From contig OY855915.1 in NCBI GenBank assembly GCA_963693305.1, positions 8,817,607 through 8,881,606 of the forward strand: 64,000 nucleotides of DNA, written 5' to 3'. Positions within the stretch are counted from its first letter, which is position 1; each line of letters opens with the position of its first letter. The notes under the pieces are model-generated. The model was not told the origin of the DNA, searched no databases, and was given only the letters and a program-made list of their open reading frames with translations. The stretch is from Meandrina meandrites (Eukaryota; Cnidaria; Anthozoa; Scleractinia; Meandrinidae). This document shows positions 1 through 11,636 of the stretch, one piece after another. Both the position numbers and the translations under genes were made by a program.

Positions 1-267
1 TTTAAAATGAATTCAAGTTCCAAAGAATTTCCAAGGACTCTTACACTGTTCGAGGGCATGTTCAGATTGCAAAAACCTCAGGTTGAGACTGCAGGGAGGG
101 GGGGGGGGGGGGAGCACTAAAGGACCCCCCAGTCAACCAAAACCTCTCAAACATATTTACTACAATGCTCACCATAGCTGGGTTAAATTGACCCCCACCA
201 CCCCATCCATAGAAAACTCTGGGAACTTAGGCTGGGAACACTTTTTCTATCATTGGATAGCCATGTT

Positions 268-1623
268 TTACTCTGGCACTGCCCTTTTGATTGGCCTGAA
301 CAGAAATGCCGCAAACTGACCCTCCTTAATGTCAGTCGTACCATAAGCCATTTGCTGACAATTTGTAAAGGAAAACTTCACACCGTGACATTCAACATGA
401 GCACGGCCGCGACACCCAAGCCATGAATTAGGACCATCTATTGTAGCTTTAACACAATACCTGATGCCTTTGACTAAAACAACTGGAGAATCAAACAAAA
501 CATCAAAGCCATAAAAGTGAGGTAATTGTTTCAGTATATGCATGGAAGAAAACTTTCCTGACTTAGATGCAATGGGTGCCCCCTCAGGAAATCTAGTGTC
601 TCTTACTTTAATAATTACAACATAGTCACTATTTTTGCTACCAAACATTTGTATTCCATGAAGAAGTACATCCTTGTCTACTTGCAAATCAATACACTCT
701 TTGTTATCACTGCTGTAATCCCATTCAAGAACATATTGTTCAAATCTGCGACATGATAAACTACTTCCAAACCTTTGCTTTTCTGGAAAACCAACTGGCG
801 AGCTCAGAACTGAATTTAAATACTTCATAATGTCAATCACTTCTTCTGGGGTGAGAATCTTGCAACCAAGGACAACACTGGCAAACTCTTTGCCCTCCAT
901 TACTGGAAAACGTATTGCTTTTATAATATCTTCTCCAAGGATCTTTCTTTTCACGTGTCCATGGGCAGCCAATCCTTCTTTTTCACATTCTTTTGTTGCC
1001 CAGTGATCAACAGCTTTGAACAACTCTACTTCTCTGATTGTCAATGTATTTCTTTTGACAACTGCTTCGAGTAAAGATCTCTCAATTGTCAGGAATCCCT
1101 CAGATTTCACAGCTTCTTCAGTTTCTCTATCAATCACCTCCCAGCATTGATCAACCAGAATTTTCTCATCAAATTGCAGAGCATATGACAGAACACAAAA
1201 CACATTTCCGGCGTTCAGGTTTTTTTGCAGAAACCGAACACATTCATCAGCGAGAGAAGGTAAGATGTATTTCTTTGCCACATACAGCACTTGCATCACA
1301 TTGTCTTCGTTTATTTCCGCCTTCCCGCTGTACATGTATCGTAGCATTTCCAACACTCCCTCGTACTCGCAGTCTGGCAGGTCAACAGAGTCTGATCTTT
1401 CGGCCAATTCCCCACAAAACATGGCGAAAAACACAGGACTACAACTCGACAGCACAAACTTGTGAGCAGGAATCGCCATCTTGCTTTTCTTGGGCTCACC
1501 TTCATCACTCGAAGATCGAACAACAAGGCTTATATCGCTCAGTAGCTCGTTGTTAAACATGAAAATGCCCCTTTCCGTGATGCTTGCTTTGGTTTTTTGC
1601 CACTTTTCGTCAAAAACCGCCAT
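268..1623 (-). CDS. BTB-BACK-PHR protein (BTBD3/6-like), array copy 1, subfamily A
   Basis: Single-exon gene for a 451-residue protein. The BTB/POZ domain is at about residues 21-135 (start MFNNELLSD, then IPAHKFVLSSCSPVFFAMF and LPDCEYEGVLEMLRYMYSG), the BACK domain at about 140-250 (CWEVIDRETE, TIREVELFKAVDHWATKECE), and the PHR domain at about 290-445 (GIQMFGS, YGFDVLFDSPVVL, HGVKFSF, GQFAAFLFRP). In the BTBD1/2/3/6 family the BTB-BACK half binds Cullin-3 and the PHR half binds partners or substrates; a ubiquitin-ligase adaptor role in the cytoplasm is inferred from that. The start was set at the ATG at 1623 because MAVFDEKW is shared by nearly all copies; the longer reading uses a TTG. 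The C-terminus runs six or so residues past the FLFRP end seen in relatives. Intact, no frameshift. Confidence 0.9.
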   Translation of the reverse strand: MAVFDEKWQKTKASITERGIFMFNNELLSDISLVVRSSSDEGEPKKSKMAIPAHKFVLSSCSPVFFAMFCGELAERSDSVDLPDCEYEGVLEMLRYMYSGKAEINEDNVMQVLYVAKKYILPSLADECVRFLQKNLNAGNVFCVLSYALQFDEKILVDQCWEVIDRETEEAVKSEGFLTIERSLLEAVVKRNTLTIREVELFKAVDHWATKECEKEGLAAHGHVKRKILGEDIIKAIRFPVMEGKEFASVVLGCKILTPEEVIDIMKYLNSVLSSPVGFPEKQRFGSSLSCRRFEQYVLEWDYSSDNKECIDLQVDKDVLLHGIQMFGSKNSDYVVIIKVRDTRFPEGAPIASKSGKFSSMHILKQLPHFYGFDVLFDSPVVLVKGIRYCVKATIDGPNSWLGCRGRAHVECHGVKFSFTNCQQMAYGTTDIKEGQFAAFLFRPIKRAVPE

Positions 1624-1680
1624 GATTTCTAGCAATTTCTATGTTTCCTTGCAGCGTGCAACAGCCAAGATTCGAAGGAA

Positions 1681-1768
1681 TCCCAATGAGCACTTGCGCG
1701 CGTCACATTGCGCGGGAAATTTTCCGTCACGCAATCAAAATACATAGGTCCGTTTTGCGTACATATGT
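1681..1768 (-). promoter_or_regulatory. conserved 5' promoter block of array copy 1
   Basis: About 60-145 bases upstream of the ATG lies the block shared by the array. In the gene sense it runs from a GCGTACATG-like box through TGCGTGACGG, a TTTCCCGCG core, a GCGCGCAAGTGCTCATTGGGA segment. TTTCCCGCG/GCGCG is an E2F-like site; that name is from known motif similarity, and function is inferred from conservation across copies. This copy is the most diverged, with CGTGACGGAAAA instead of CGTGACAAAA. Confidence 0.6.
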
Positions 1769-1797
1769 TCGTAAAAGGTAATCGTAAAGTACAGTAG

Positions 1798-2222
1798 ATG
1801 TATCGGAATTTGAACTTCTGTAAATGGCAACTGGCCGCTTAATAGAGATTGGCCGCTTGGTTCGTCAGAAAATAGCATAAGGCCATTTAAAAAGGATATG
1901 TTATTTCAGTATAAAATAACGTGAAAGGGGATAACGGAACCGCATGTAGACGACAATAATTGAATAATTTTGTCAGCCATTACTGTCTGAGCTTGTTGAA
2001 AACTCCAAGCATCGTATGTTAAATTCTTACTGGCGCATAAATTGGGGGAAACACAATAGAAGAACGCTCATCGGGACGGCAGAAATGTGGCTTCAGCCGC
2101 TAAATAGAGGTGGCAGCTTAAAAGTGATTTTGTTGACAATATAATACTATATACTTGTTTCGGGACTTCAGTTACAGGCTGCTTAATAGGGGGTGGCCGC
2201 TTAAAAAGGGTTCGACTGTAGT
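1798..2222. mobile_element. non-autonomous pogo/Tigger-like element
   Basis: Both ends carry the phrase of short GGCCGCTTAATAG-type repeats typical of this element. The right end reads, inverted, CAGTCGAACCCTTTTTAAGC, and the left end begins near CAGTAGATGTATCGG. It resembles a second element at 43070-43525, which contains the same GTAGTCCCGAAAC stretch on the other strand. No transposase frame is visible. The left boundary is approximate. Confidence 0.45.
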
Positions 2223-2834
2223 TGGTATGTTTGCAAGATCACAGTTTTCATCATTATTTTTTTCAGTGAGTGGGGTAAAAAAGAATTGTCCCTTTGCTTT
2301 CCTTCTCCCTGATTATTTAATTCAAAAGAATTGCGGTCAAATCACTCCATGGTTAGATCACGCCCAGTCTAACCATCACGCCCAACCAAAAGTCATATCA
2401 CTCCCAACTAAAGCAACTAAAGTCAGATCCCTCCATTGAAAAAGCATTTAAAACGGACTTCTCGCCATTATGAAGAAGTGGAAGGGTAATGTTCTCAATG
2501 CAGTTCTGATTTGTAACATCACTACAGTGGAATTTCGATTTATTCAACTCTCGATTCCACGAACCAAAAGCAGTTTCCCTTCACTCATTCAAACACCTTA
2601 TTGTGCCTTTAAATAACAGGCAAACTCTTAAGTTCAAAACCCGAACTACCCAATGTTTCGAACTAATTTTTGTTTCCCTTAGCCTTGTGGGTTTGGAAAA
2701 TAGGGATTCATCAAGGATTCATCTGCATAAATAATGATCTGCCATTTTTAAGTCAAACCCAGTCCCTCTCTGGCCAGAGTTTGATTGGATTTAAAAAGGC
2801 GGATCTTGGTAAATCGGGCAGTTAAAATAATAAT

Positions 2835-2970
2835 GTGTGGTTCCAGAAAATATCCATACCCCCCCCACGGAGGATCACGGAAATTCCGAGGGGTAGGGGG
2901 GTCTGAAAACGATAAATTTCCGAAGGGGAGGGGGGTTACACAAACGGTTTTTTTTCCGGGGGGTTTGAAA
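2835..2970. mobile_element. TIR family P, copy 1 (3' end degraded)
   Basis: Begins with GTGTGGTTCCAGAAAATATC after an AAT trinucleotide, followed by C- and G-runs and GGAAATTCC. Four further copies are at 4960-5125, 26095-26280, 38914-39116 and 50809-50895. The matching right inverted end is missing in this copy. No coding capacity. Confidence 0.6.
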
Positions 2971-2976
2971 TAGTGT

Positions 2977-4959
2977 TGAAAATATGCAAAACGAATAACA
3001 CTTACGTTCTTTCTCGATTGCCAAATCAGTTAAAATTTTGACTCGTAGAAATGATAAAGGACTGGTTTTTATATATTTTCCGTTATTTGTTCCCACTTTG
3101 GATGGAGAATTCAGCACTTCTGAGCAGCATCTTGAATTTCCGAAGGAGTAAAAATAGCCAAAATGACCGACCACGAAGGACGAAGTTGTCCCCAGTCCCC
3201 TGACATTGGATGTGAAGCGACGTGAAGAACACTTCCCGTGGTTCGCTGTTCATTCCCACTAAATTTACGTGGGTCATGATCACTTTTGCTTTGTGGGCAA
3301 ATGTGAGCTTTTAATTTAGATATTTCACGAAAAGAAATTTCGAGAAAGAAAATGGACGGAGGATGAATTGGAAGGAACAAGCTGGGAGGCAGGATGGTAT
3401 CGCGGGGAGGTGCAGAAATACGACGAAGATGACGACATGTTGTACATTTTATACTTTAAGATCGTGCTGTTTTTAGCTTGAATGCAACTGGTGCTTTCTC
3501 CGATGGAATTATCCATGCAGTCACTTGAGATTCGTTGACTCTATATACTTTATTTCCTGTGGCTAAATGCGACCGGCAACTCGTCAAGCTTTCCACTTGA
3601 GTTGATTCTGTTGATTAACACGAATTAAACCTTTTGCACCTTTTCCGCACAGCGCATAGCTTCACGTGTATCCCTAGGGTAAACTAAGGATTGGAAATTA
3701 GACTATTAGAGCTCTTCTAAATCGCTTATAACTTCTTAAATAAAAAAAAATAGTTTGGATTGGCTTTTCGCTTACCAGAAATATTCATAAAGCGCTGACA
3801 ATAGCATGATCTCTTGACTGGCTGGCGAGCGTTTGGCCATAACGTAGTTAAATTTTCTGCCTAGTTTAACAATGCATATACCGTATATTTGCACGGTTAT
3901 GAGTGCAATAGTTTTTAAATATCGCAAAGCCGATTCAACGTCATTTGTTTTGAAGTGTATTTATCAAGAGCGGCGATCAGAAAATTTGCGATCGATTCAA
4001 TTACTTCAGTATACCTTTGTTTATTATTTGGCGGAACGTTTGCGAAATTTGTTTCGTACATCAAACGCTTGAAAGTTAAACAATACTAAGGATTTAAATG
4101 AATAATTTAACTATCATTTGCAGACTACAAGGGCAAAGCGTGTGAATTTATTGATGTACACATTCTTTTCCTGAAGGGTGATTTTTTTGGAAAACATGTT
4201 GCGTGACAGCTTGTGGCTGTCGAACTTTGCTGTAGTGTAGACGCCAGAAATACTTCAAAAAGCGTTGCTCACAAATATATAGCTACTCGTAACTTCGCAC
4301 CTGCAATGTACCAAAACATAAAGGAGATTAATACTAGCGTATTTTCAGAGTTTTGTCGTAAAAGCTGAAATAAGTATGTAATCTTAAATATTATTAGCGC
4401 GTGTGTAAAGTAATTTGATATGTTGTGTTGACTATGCATAAATTACAAACTCGACTGTGTAAATCTGAAAAAGCGTTTAAACGCCTTACCTTCAGCACTC
4501 TTTTAGACTCTTGAATGAAAGCTTCTTTTAATGATTGAATCAAATGGTTAGATTTTGTGACATACATTTTTGGTTTCGTTTGCTTGTTAACACTTTTTTT
4601 GGAGGGTAACGTTTGAACACGTCTGGCATTTTCCACGTTCATTTTTTGGCGAATATTCTGAAAATTAATCTCACACCTTTGATGTTTTATAACCAAGCAG
4701 TTTTATTCTTAACCTAGCAAATATCTTTTCCTGATATTTTAATGTACGATAAAAATTAACATCGAACGTGATGTGGACAAATCAAATGTTTATATTTAAC
4801 TAAAAGTTAACCGTAAAAAATATGCCGCACGCGCTAGTCGTTTTCATCCACATGTACACATTTTGACACTTTAGACAGCTGGGGGTTAAATTAATCATAA
4901 TTACAGTCTAACGTGATAAAATAAACATAAATGACCTGATTCTTGTTTTTGTTTTGTAG
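2977..4959. other. AT-rich intergenic DNA, nothing recognised
   Basis: Only short open frames with no domain resemblance are present. No RNA gene or clear repeat structure was found by eye. Confidence 0.4.
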
Positions 4960-5125
4960 ATTTGGACTTTCCAAGGGGTAGGGGGGACCAAAAGACAAAA
5001 CATGGAATTTCCGGGGGGTGGGGGGAGTACGGTGAGACCCTTTGGAACGGAAAATCCTGGGGGGTGGGGGGGTCAAACTGGAAAAACCCTCCGTGGGGGG
5101 GTATGGATATTTTCTGGAACCACAC
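4960..5125. mobile_element. TIR family P, copy 2 (left end degraded)
   Basis: The right end is the inverted TATGGATATTTTCTGGAACC followed by ACAC and then AAT. The body alternates G-runs with GGACTTTCC and GGAATTTCC. The left TIR is not recognisable. Confidence 0.6.

Positions 5126-5187
<62 letters not shown>
5126..5187. repeat. (AAT)n microsatellite
   Basis: About twenty AAT units directly abut the right end of a P-family element, so the array probably grew from the element's AAT target site. Open frames of Asn, Ile or Leu runs across it are artefacts. Confidence 0.95.
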
Positions 5188-5190
<3 letters not shown>

Positions 5191-6264
5191 TAATAATAGG
5201 GACATGTTGGTCATTGCTTTTATTTTATTTCCTGCCTCCAAAAACACATTTAATGATAAAAGTCTCATTTTTAATATACAGAGCAGCAAAACAATGTAAT
5301 TAATATTAAGTTTCTAAAATATTTTAAACAACATACCAGTGTTAGCAGTTTTGGTTACAATAAAATTATACAACTTTTGAAACTATCATAACAAAATCAC
5401 CTTTCAACTGATATTACATGTTTATCTAAGACAACCCTGTTGTTCATGTTTTCCTTTTATAATGCATGATTTTGAGGGGGTACTTCAGGGTGGGGGTATT
5501 CTGTTGGGACCTATGAAGCCCCACAATGATTTTTTTTGAAAACATGACAAGTTCCAAGGTCTCTGAAACAGTTCAAGGGCATTCTCAGATCGTGCCAACA
5601 TCACAAGCACAACACGAGGGCTATTAATGGGCCTATCTTCCCTACCAGTAAACTTCTTCAACCCCACCCTCACCACAACAATCAAATCTTTGACTCCCAC
5701 CTTTCCTCGCACCCCCCCCCCCCCCACCCCACCTTCCAAACCTCCAACCCCCTGCAGAACTAGACCTCTCTAATAGCATTGCCTTCTGACTTGATCATCA
5801 TCAAACAGTCACTGAACTAACTAACATTCTCAATTTCAATAAGATTATTCAGCAAGGAATTCCAGTCATCAATGTATCCTTCAGCTTAGGCAGATAACAC
5901 CTTCTTCTATCTGCATAGTTCTTCATATCATACTCAGCCTTGTCCAATAATTGACAATTACTATATGACAAAACCACTCCACATCATACTCTTCATTTCA
6001 AGGGGAACTTTGGTGTAAAAATTGACTTCTTCATGGAAAAGGCCTACTTATTCCTTTTGAATTCTTTTAGTTTTAAGGTTAAATTGTACAAGATATCTCA
6101 GAATTTAGATGTTGAAGTAAGCTTGAAATTCGTTTAGAAATCCGCCATCTATGATGTTGATCGGATGTTCACAAATTGGTCAGTGGATGGCAAATGACGT
6201 CAGATCGTCAGAGCTTTGCGCCCCCGGCCCCAAATTCCTTAAATCCATACCCAAGAAAAGTGAA

Positions 6265-7599
6265 TTATTTTGGCCTGAACAGAAATGTTGCAAACTGACC
6301 AAAATCAACACTGGTTGAACCTGAATTCTTCTCTCGGCATTCCAAAAAGGAGAACTTCACACCATGACACTGGACCACAGAAAGGCCATCAAACCCAAAC
6401 CATGAAGGAGGACCATCTATTGTAGCTATTATACAATACCTGATGCCTTTGCGTAAAACAAATGGAGAATCAAACAAAACATCAAAGCCATAAAAGTGAG
6501 GTAATTGTGTCTGCACATGCATGGAAGAAAACTTTCCCGACTTTGATAATAAAATGGTCTCTAATTCTGCCTCTCTTATTCTTAAAATTACAATATAATC
6601 GCTATTTTTACTTCCAAATAGTCGTATTCCATAAAGTAGGACATCTTTATCTACCAGCAAATCAATACATTGTTCTGTGTCATCATCATAAGCATCTTCT
6701 TCATCTATGCCTGCACCTTCAAATCTATAACATGATAAACTAGTTCCATTCCTTTTCTTCCCTGAAAAACTGGCTGATGTCACTACTGAATTGAAGGACT
6801 TCATTATGTCAATCAGTTCTTCTGGTGTCAGTATCTGACAACACAAGACATCTCTGGCAAACTCTTTCTCTTCCATTGATAAGAAGCGTATTTGTTTAAA
6901 AATCTTCTCCCCCAGAATCTTTCTTTTCACATTGCCATTCGCAATCTGTCCTTGCCTTTCACATTCCTTTGTAGCCCAGAGATCAACAGCTTTGAACAAC
7001 TCTACCTCTCTGATCGTCAATGTATCTCTCTTGACAACTGCTTCAAGTAAAGATCTCTCAATTGTCAAGAATCCCTCTGATTTCACAGCTCCTTTAGTTT
7101 CGCTATCGATCATTTCCCAGCATTGATCGACTAGAACTTTCTCGTCATATCGCTGAGCATGTGACAGAATACAAAACACGTTTTCTACGTTCACGTTTTT
7201 TCGCAGAAACCGAACACATTCACGAGCGAGAGAAGGCAAGATGTATTTCTTTGCCACGTACAGTACTTGCATTACATTGTTTTCGTTCAATTCCGCCTCC
7301 CCGCTGTACATGTATCGTAGCATTTCCAACACTCCCTCGTACTTGCAGTCTGGCAGATCAACAGAGTCCGATCTCTCGGCCAGTTCTCCACAAAACATGG
7401 CGAAAAACACAGGACTACAACTCGACAGGACAAACTTGTGGGCAGGAATCGCCATCTTGCTTTTCTTGGGCTCACCTTCTTCACTGGAGGCTTGAACAAC
7501 AAGGCTTAAATCGCTCAATAACTCGTTATTAAACATAAAAACACCTCGTTCTGTAATACTTGCTTTGGTCTTCTGCCACTTTTCGTCAAATACTGCCAT
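6265..7599 (-). CDS. BTB-BACK-PHR protein, array copy 2, subfamily A
   Basis: Single exon, 444 residues, starting at the conserved MAVFDEKWQKTKASITERG. The frame is open 37 codons further upstream, but that stretch starts at a GTG and covers the promoter block, so the ATG at 7599 is preferred. BTB, BACK and PHR follow in the same places as in copy 1. The BTB is close to identical to the other copies (SLVVQASSEEGEPKKSKM). The BACK-PHR linker carries an acidic stretch, GIDEEDAYDDDTEQ, unlike its neighbours. It ends with GQFATFLFRPK. A Cul3-adaptor role is inferred from family membership. Confidence 0.9.
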   Translation of the reverse strand: MAVFDEKWQKTKASITERGVFMFNNELLSDLSLVVQASSEEGEPKKSKMAIPAHKFVLSSCSPVFFAMFCGELAERSDSVDLPDCKYEGVLEMLRYMYSGEAELNENNVMQVLYVAKKYILPSLARECVRFLRKNVNVENVFCILSHAQRYDEKVLVDQCWEMIDSETKGAVKSEGFLTIERSLLEAVVKRDTLTIREVELFKAVDLWATKECERQGQIANGNVKRKILGEKIFKQIRFLSMEEKEFARDVLCCQILTPEELIDIMKSFNSVVTSASFSGKKRNGTSLSCYRFEGAGIDEEDAYDDDTEQCIDLLVDKDVLLYGIRLFGSKNSDYIVILRIREAELETILLSKSGKFSSMHVQTQLPHFYGFDVLFDSPFVLRKGIRYCIIATIDGPPSWFGFDGLSVVQCHGVKFSFLECREKNSGSTSVDFGQFATFLFRPK

Positions 7600-7660
7600 G
7601 ATTGCTATAAACAACTTCTTTTCACGCGGACACAACCCCAACCAACTCGAAGGAACTGCT

Positions 7661-7746
7661 ATCCCAATGACCACTTGCGCGCGCCAATTTCGCGGGAAAA
7701 ATAATGTCACGCAACACTAGACAATAGGTCCGCTTTGCGTACATGC
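7661..7746 (-). promoter_or_regulatory. conserved 5' promoter block of array copy 2
   Basis: Gene-sense order is GCAAAGCGGACCTATTGT, a degenerate TGCGTGACATTATTTTTCCC, GCGAAATTGGCGCGCGCAAG and TGGTCATTGGGATAGCAG, about 65-145 bases before the ATG. The E2F-like TTTCCCGCG is intact. Confidence 0.65.
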
Positions 7747-8149
7747 GTTGGCTAGGCAAATATGGTTAAAATTATCTATCTTGATTTATAAGAAGATAGT
7801 TAATGAAAATTAAGCAAATGTAAGAAATTCAGAATATTTTTTAAGAGCAGTGGGGATTATTTGGTTTACTTCCCATTGCATGAAATGAGTGATCTCTAAT
7901 TTATATAATTGTTTAAACCTTTTACTGCACACCCTTCAATCCTTTTTTATCAGTTTACCCCAGGCTCCAGCTTGCCATATTGTGCATGCTGGCTATGTAG
8001 AATAAGCTGATCACCAAGCTACCACCAAGACATTTACTGTAAAACCAGTTAAGTTTTTATCAGTAAACAGAGACAGATCAAAGAATGATATAAAATGTAA
8101 AAATAAAATAGCTCTGATCCCTACTGACAGATTTTCTTAATATGCGACA

Positions 8150-8350
8150 AGGTAAAGGTTGGTAGGTGAAACCTACATTTCAGCCTAGTGACCCACTGGA
8201 CCAGAGCTTATTTCTGTTTTTGTAGCATCAAGTGACTAGGGGTATTTTGTACAACACCCCCACTGGATAGGATGCTAGTCCATCTCAGGGTTACCCCCAG
8301 CAGTAAATTCACTGGTACCCTTATGTACACCTGGATTTAGGTATGTGGCA
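8150..8350 (-). mobile_element. 5'-truncated copy of tRNA-derived SINE type 1
   Basis: On the minus strand this matches the body of the SINEs at 36791-37094 and 51754-52013 (GGGTACCAGTGAATTTACTG, CTGCTGGGGGTAACCC, GATGGACTAGCATCC, ATAAGCTCTGGTCC) but lacks the tRNA-like head. It is diverged and therefore old. Confidence 0.6.
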
Positions 8351-9402
8351 ATAATATGGGATAAGGCTGGGTTAGATCCAGATTTAAAATTATAACAGAG
8401 AACACAACCTTTTTTTCCCAAAGTTTCATCCACCTGTTAACCACCCTTTCATATTGATAAATGGCTGCTTTGACTGTTATTGAAACACACAAAAGTCACG
8501 ACAACAAATATCATCTAGTGTTTTATATTTAAAATAGTCTTTGAATGAACATAAATAGTGCAAATATAATGAAATATTAATAATTCTTAATTCAAATCTT
8601 TGCAATAAACAACATACATACATACATATTTGTAAAGAAAGACACTATGGAGGGGTCCCTAACTAAATTTATTAAATATAAAAAATTTATAAAATGTATT
8701 TTTATCAATTAATATATTCATAAATAGAACATTGTTATTTCTCTTTCAAAATTGGTGGATGACAAACAAAACATTATTAGTTACATTAAGATAACTATAA
8801 CAAATGACTCTGTACAAAATACATCATTCAGAAAAAAAACTAATTTCAACTGGAATAACAGCAATTTAAAGCAAATACAATCAAATGTAGTTAGTGAAAC
8901 ACCATAACAAATTCAGAAACTTCACCCTCTTAAAAAGGACAGAATATTACCTTTGGGCAATTATATTGCAAAAGTATGTCTCTTGACCAATTTCAGAGGT
9001 GAAAAACATTTGAAAATATTTATCTTTCCCTGATCTTTGGAAGTAAAGAACTGCCAATCATTTTGAAAATCCTTGGAGAGTAAATTGTTAGAAAACTTTG
9101 CAAGTCTGTTAGGGCCACTTGGTAGATCTTTCTCATACTGAAAGAACCTTTAAATGGGGAGATGGTATAAAGAACATTTTCAATTTCTTTTTTTTTTTTC
9201 ATTTTAGCAAGATCTAACATGTAGGATTTTTATGCTGGCAAAACTAAGTGTTTTCCATCATAATTACACTGCCTTCACTTACTCAGCAGTATACTGGATA
9301 TATTTTGTCCTTGGTCATGTTTCCACACCTTGAGCTCATCAAGCCATTATTCTGTGAATATGGATGGAGGAGCCCCCTATAAAAGTGATGAGGGAGTTTG
9401 TT
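8351..9402. other. AT-rich intergenic DNA, nothing recognised
   Basis: Long A/T-rich stretches, no credible frame. Parts of 8870-9190 resemble 10800-11040 (phrases such as TTGGACAATTT and GTAAAGCACTGATG), so a diverged duplication of the 3' flanks of the subfamily A genes is likely. Confidence 0.35.
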
Positions 9403-9612
9403 TTATTATATAAACTGCAGTGGTATAGCGAGTGGTAGCAAATCGAGAAAAATAGTTTCACACGTGTGGATAAAAATGGTATCCACTCATGTGTGATATC
9501 ATTTTTTATTATATAAACTGCAGTGCTTTAGCGAGTGGTAGCAAATCGAGAAAAATGGTATCCCACATGTGTGGATAAAAATGATATCCACACATGTGTG
9601 ATATCATTTTTG
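9403..9612. repeat. two-unit tandem repeat of about 104 bp
   Basis: Two adjacent units each run TTATTATATAAACTGCAGTG, GCGAGTGGTAGCAAATCGAG, AAAAAT and an ACACATGTGTGATATC palindrome. Internal ATATCCACACATGTG/CACATGTGTGATATC dyads make each unit a potential hairpin. Confidence 0.8.
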
Positions 9613-10360
9613 ACCAATCAGCTTGCAGAGTTTGCCATGTTCCAATGCTGAATGAGCCAAAGTAAATCGATATTAAGTCGAAAAATCTTCGGATCTTCCT
9701 CGGCAATCTTCGGCAATCTTCGGAAAACTTCGGAAATTCTCGGAAAATGTTCGGAAACATCCGTACAACCTTCGGACAACATTTTGAAAATTTTCGGAAA
9801 TGGTCGGAAATCTTCGGAAAATCGTCAAAAACATCGTAATTAGTAGGTTTATATAATAAAAAGAATAATACATGGTTTCTTGGAGATATGAAATTTATCT
9901 TCTCGTGTTCACTCGTGAGCTATCGATTTGAACACTCGAAGATAAATTTCATATCTCCGCGAAACCATGTATTATCCACTATTTACCAATCACAGATTTT
10001 GCCATGTTACAATGCTCAATGGGCCAAGGTTTATCAATATTAAGTCGAAACATCTTCGGCTCTTCCTCGGCAATCTTCGGAAATTTTCGGAAAAGTTCGG
10101 AAAATGTTCAGAAACATTCGTATGACTACCGGACAACATTTTCAAAATCTTCGGGAAATGGTCGGAAATCTTCGGAAAATCGTCAAAAACCTCGTTATTA
10201 GTAGGTTTATAAAATAAACAGAACAATACATGGTTGCTTGGAAATTTATCTTCTCATGTTCAAATCGATATGTCACTCGTTCACTGCGCTCACTCGTGAG
10301 ATATCGAGTTCAACACTGGAAGATAAATTTCATATCTCCGCGCAACCATGTACTATCCTC
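9613..10360. repeat. two-unit tandem repeat (about 365-375 bp) with phased TTCGG arrays and foldbacks
   Basis: Unit 1 (9613-9976) and unit 2 (9985-10360) share the order: CCAATCA, TTTGCCATGTT, ATATTAAGTCGAAA, a run of ATCTTCGGAAA-like 10-11-mers, AATCGTCAAAAAC, AGTAGGTTTATA, then a foldback in which ATACATGGTT and GAAATTTATCTTC pair with GAAGATAAATTTC and AACCATGTAT. No coding capacity is evident. Confidence 0.75.
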
Positions 10361-11636
10361 TATATAGTGGTCATTTATTACAAAGACCATCCATTGTGTT
10401 TTATTTAATAAAGACAAGAACATGAACATTGTGACTGTGGAATATCTCATCCCCAGTTGCTAGCAATTACTAATCTGTGGGATATTATAGTTAACTACTG
10501 AGGAATGCGCAGTGCGAAGGGAGTGACTTTGTTGACACTGCTCAACCTCCCATACATCATCAAGTATTTTTTGGATTTAAAAAATAAAGAGGATGTGAAC
10601 AGTGTAATATTTATATCAATTTATTTATAATTTCATTAATAGAACATTGTTGATTATTTCACTATTTCTATTACTTATAATGAATCCCTCTCTACCACAT
10701 ACAGCATTTAAGAAAGTCTTATTAAAGCTAATGCAGTGATAATAATATATTTAATCTTTAATGTTACAAAATAATATATTTTGCATAGTAACAAATCCAT
10801 AAGCTTTAACCTATCAAGGAGAAAAGATTATCTTTAACAACCGTTGCAAAATTATGGGTCTTGGACAATTTGAGAAGTATAAAACACTTTAAAATACTTA
10901 ACTTGGGCTGATTTTTAGAAGTAAAGCACTGATGATAATTTTGAAAATCCACAGAGAGAAATAACATTTAAAAACTTTGCAGTTCTACTGGGAGATTTTC
11001 TCAGACTGAAAAAAAAACTTAAGTCTAAGTAATTTTCAGTGGACAACTTAGGGGAAGGAAATAAAAAACAGTCTTCAACAGGAGGTTGCATATTCTCAAA
11101 TGCAATAGCCCACTAACATTAATTTTTGATTAAAATAACTCAAGAAAATTCTTAATATTTTATGCCTCCTACCTCTCCCCAATAAAAAAATCCTCCACAC
11201 ATCGCCATTATAACCACAACAAACAACCAGTGAAAGGGAGCACTACCGCATATAAGCTGTATACAGGTACGTGTGCTGACAAAGGTTATGGCTTTCAAGC
11301 CATTTTGGCATAAAACTGCTTTACCATTTTTGACTGAAACAGGCTATGGTTACTGGTCTGCAATTAGGTATAATTTCTGGAGACAATTTTATCATTTTAT
11401 TATTCATCTATCAAGAAGTGCTTTTAATTAAGATCAGAAATTTGAAGCCCCTTTAAAATTTTGCACAAACAGAAGAATCTTCTGGGTAGAGTCTTAAAAA
11501 ACAGTGGGGAAAGCCATGCCGCTGGATCTGAAATAGGGTTGGGTTTTACAAAGTGCACCCCCACCAAAGTTTTCTGGTGGTACCCCAGTCCCCACCAAAA
11601 GCATGAGGTGCCAACCTCCCATTTTCAGGCAGACAA
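10361..11636. other. AT-rich intergenic DNA, 3' flank of copy 3
   Basis: No gene, RNA or structured repeat was recognised apart from weak similarity to 8870-9190. Confidence 0.35.

Noticed and set aside
1086..1556. Open frame antisense to the BTB domain, with equivalents opposite copies 2, 4, 7, 8, 10, 11 and 12
   Set aside because: It recurs only because the sense BTB coding sequence is conserved. Frame lengths vary freely and no domain is recognisable.
2155..2439. 94-residue plus-strand frame
   Set aside because: Overlaps the pogo-like element end and low-complexity flank; no resemblance to a protein family.
4891..5303. Frames rich in Leu, Ile or Asn over the AAT array
   Set aside because: Pure microsatellite translation.
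9660..10200. CRISPR-like regular repeats
   Set aside because: The repeats are 10-11-mers without unique spacers, in animal DNA.
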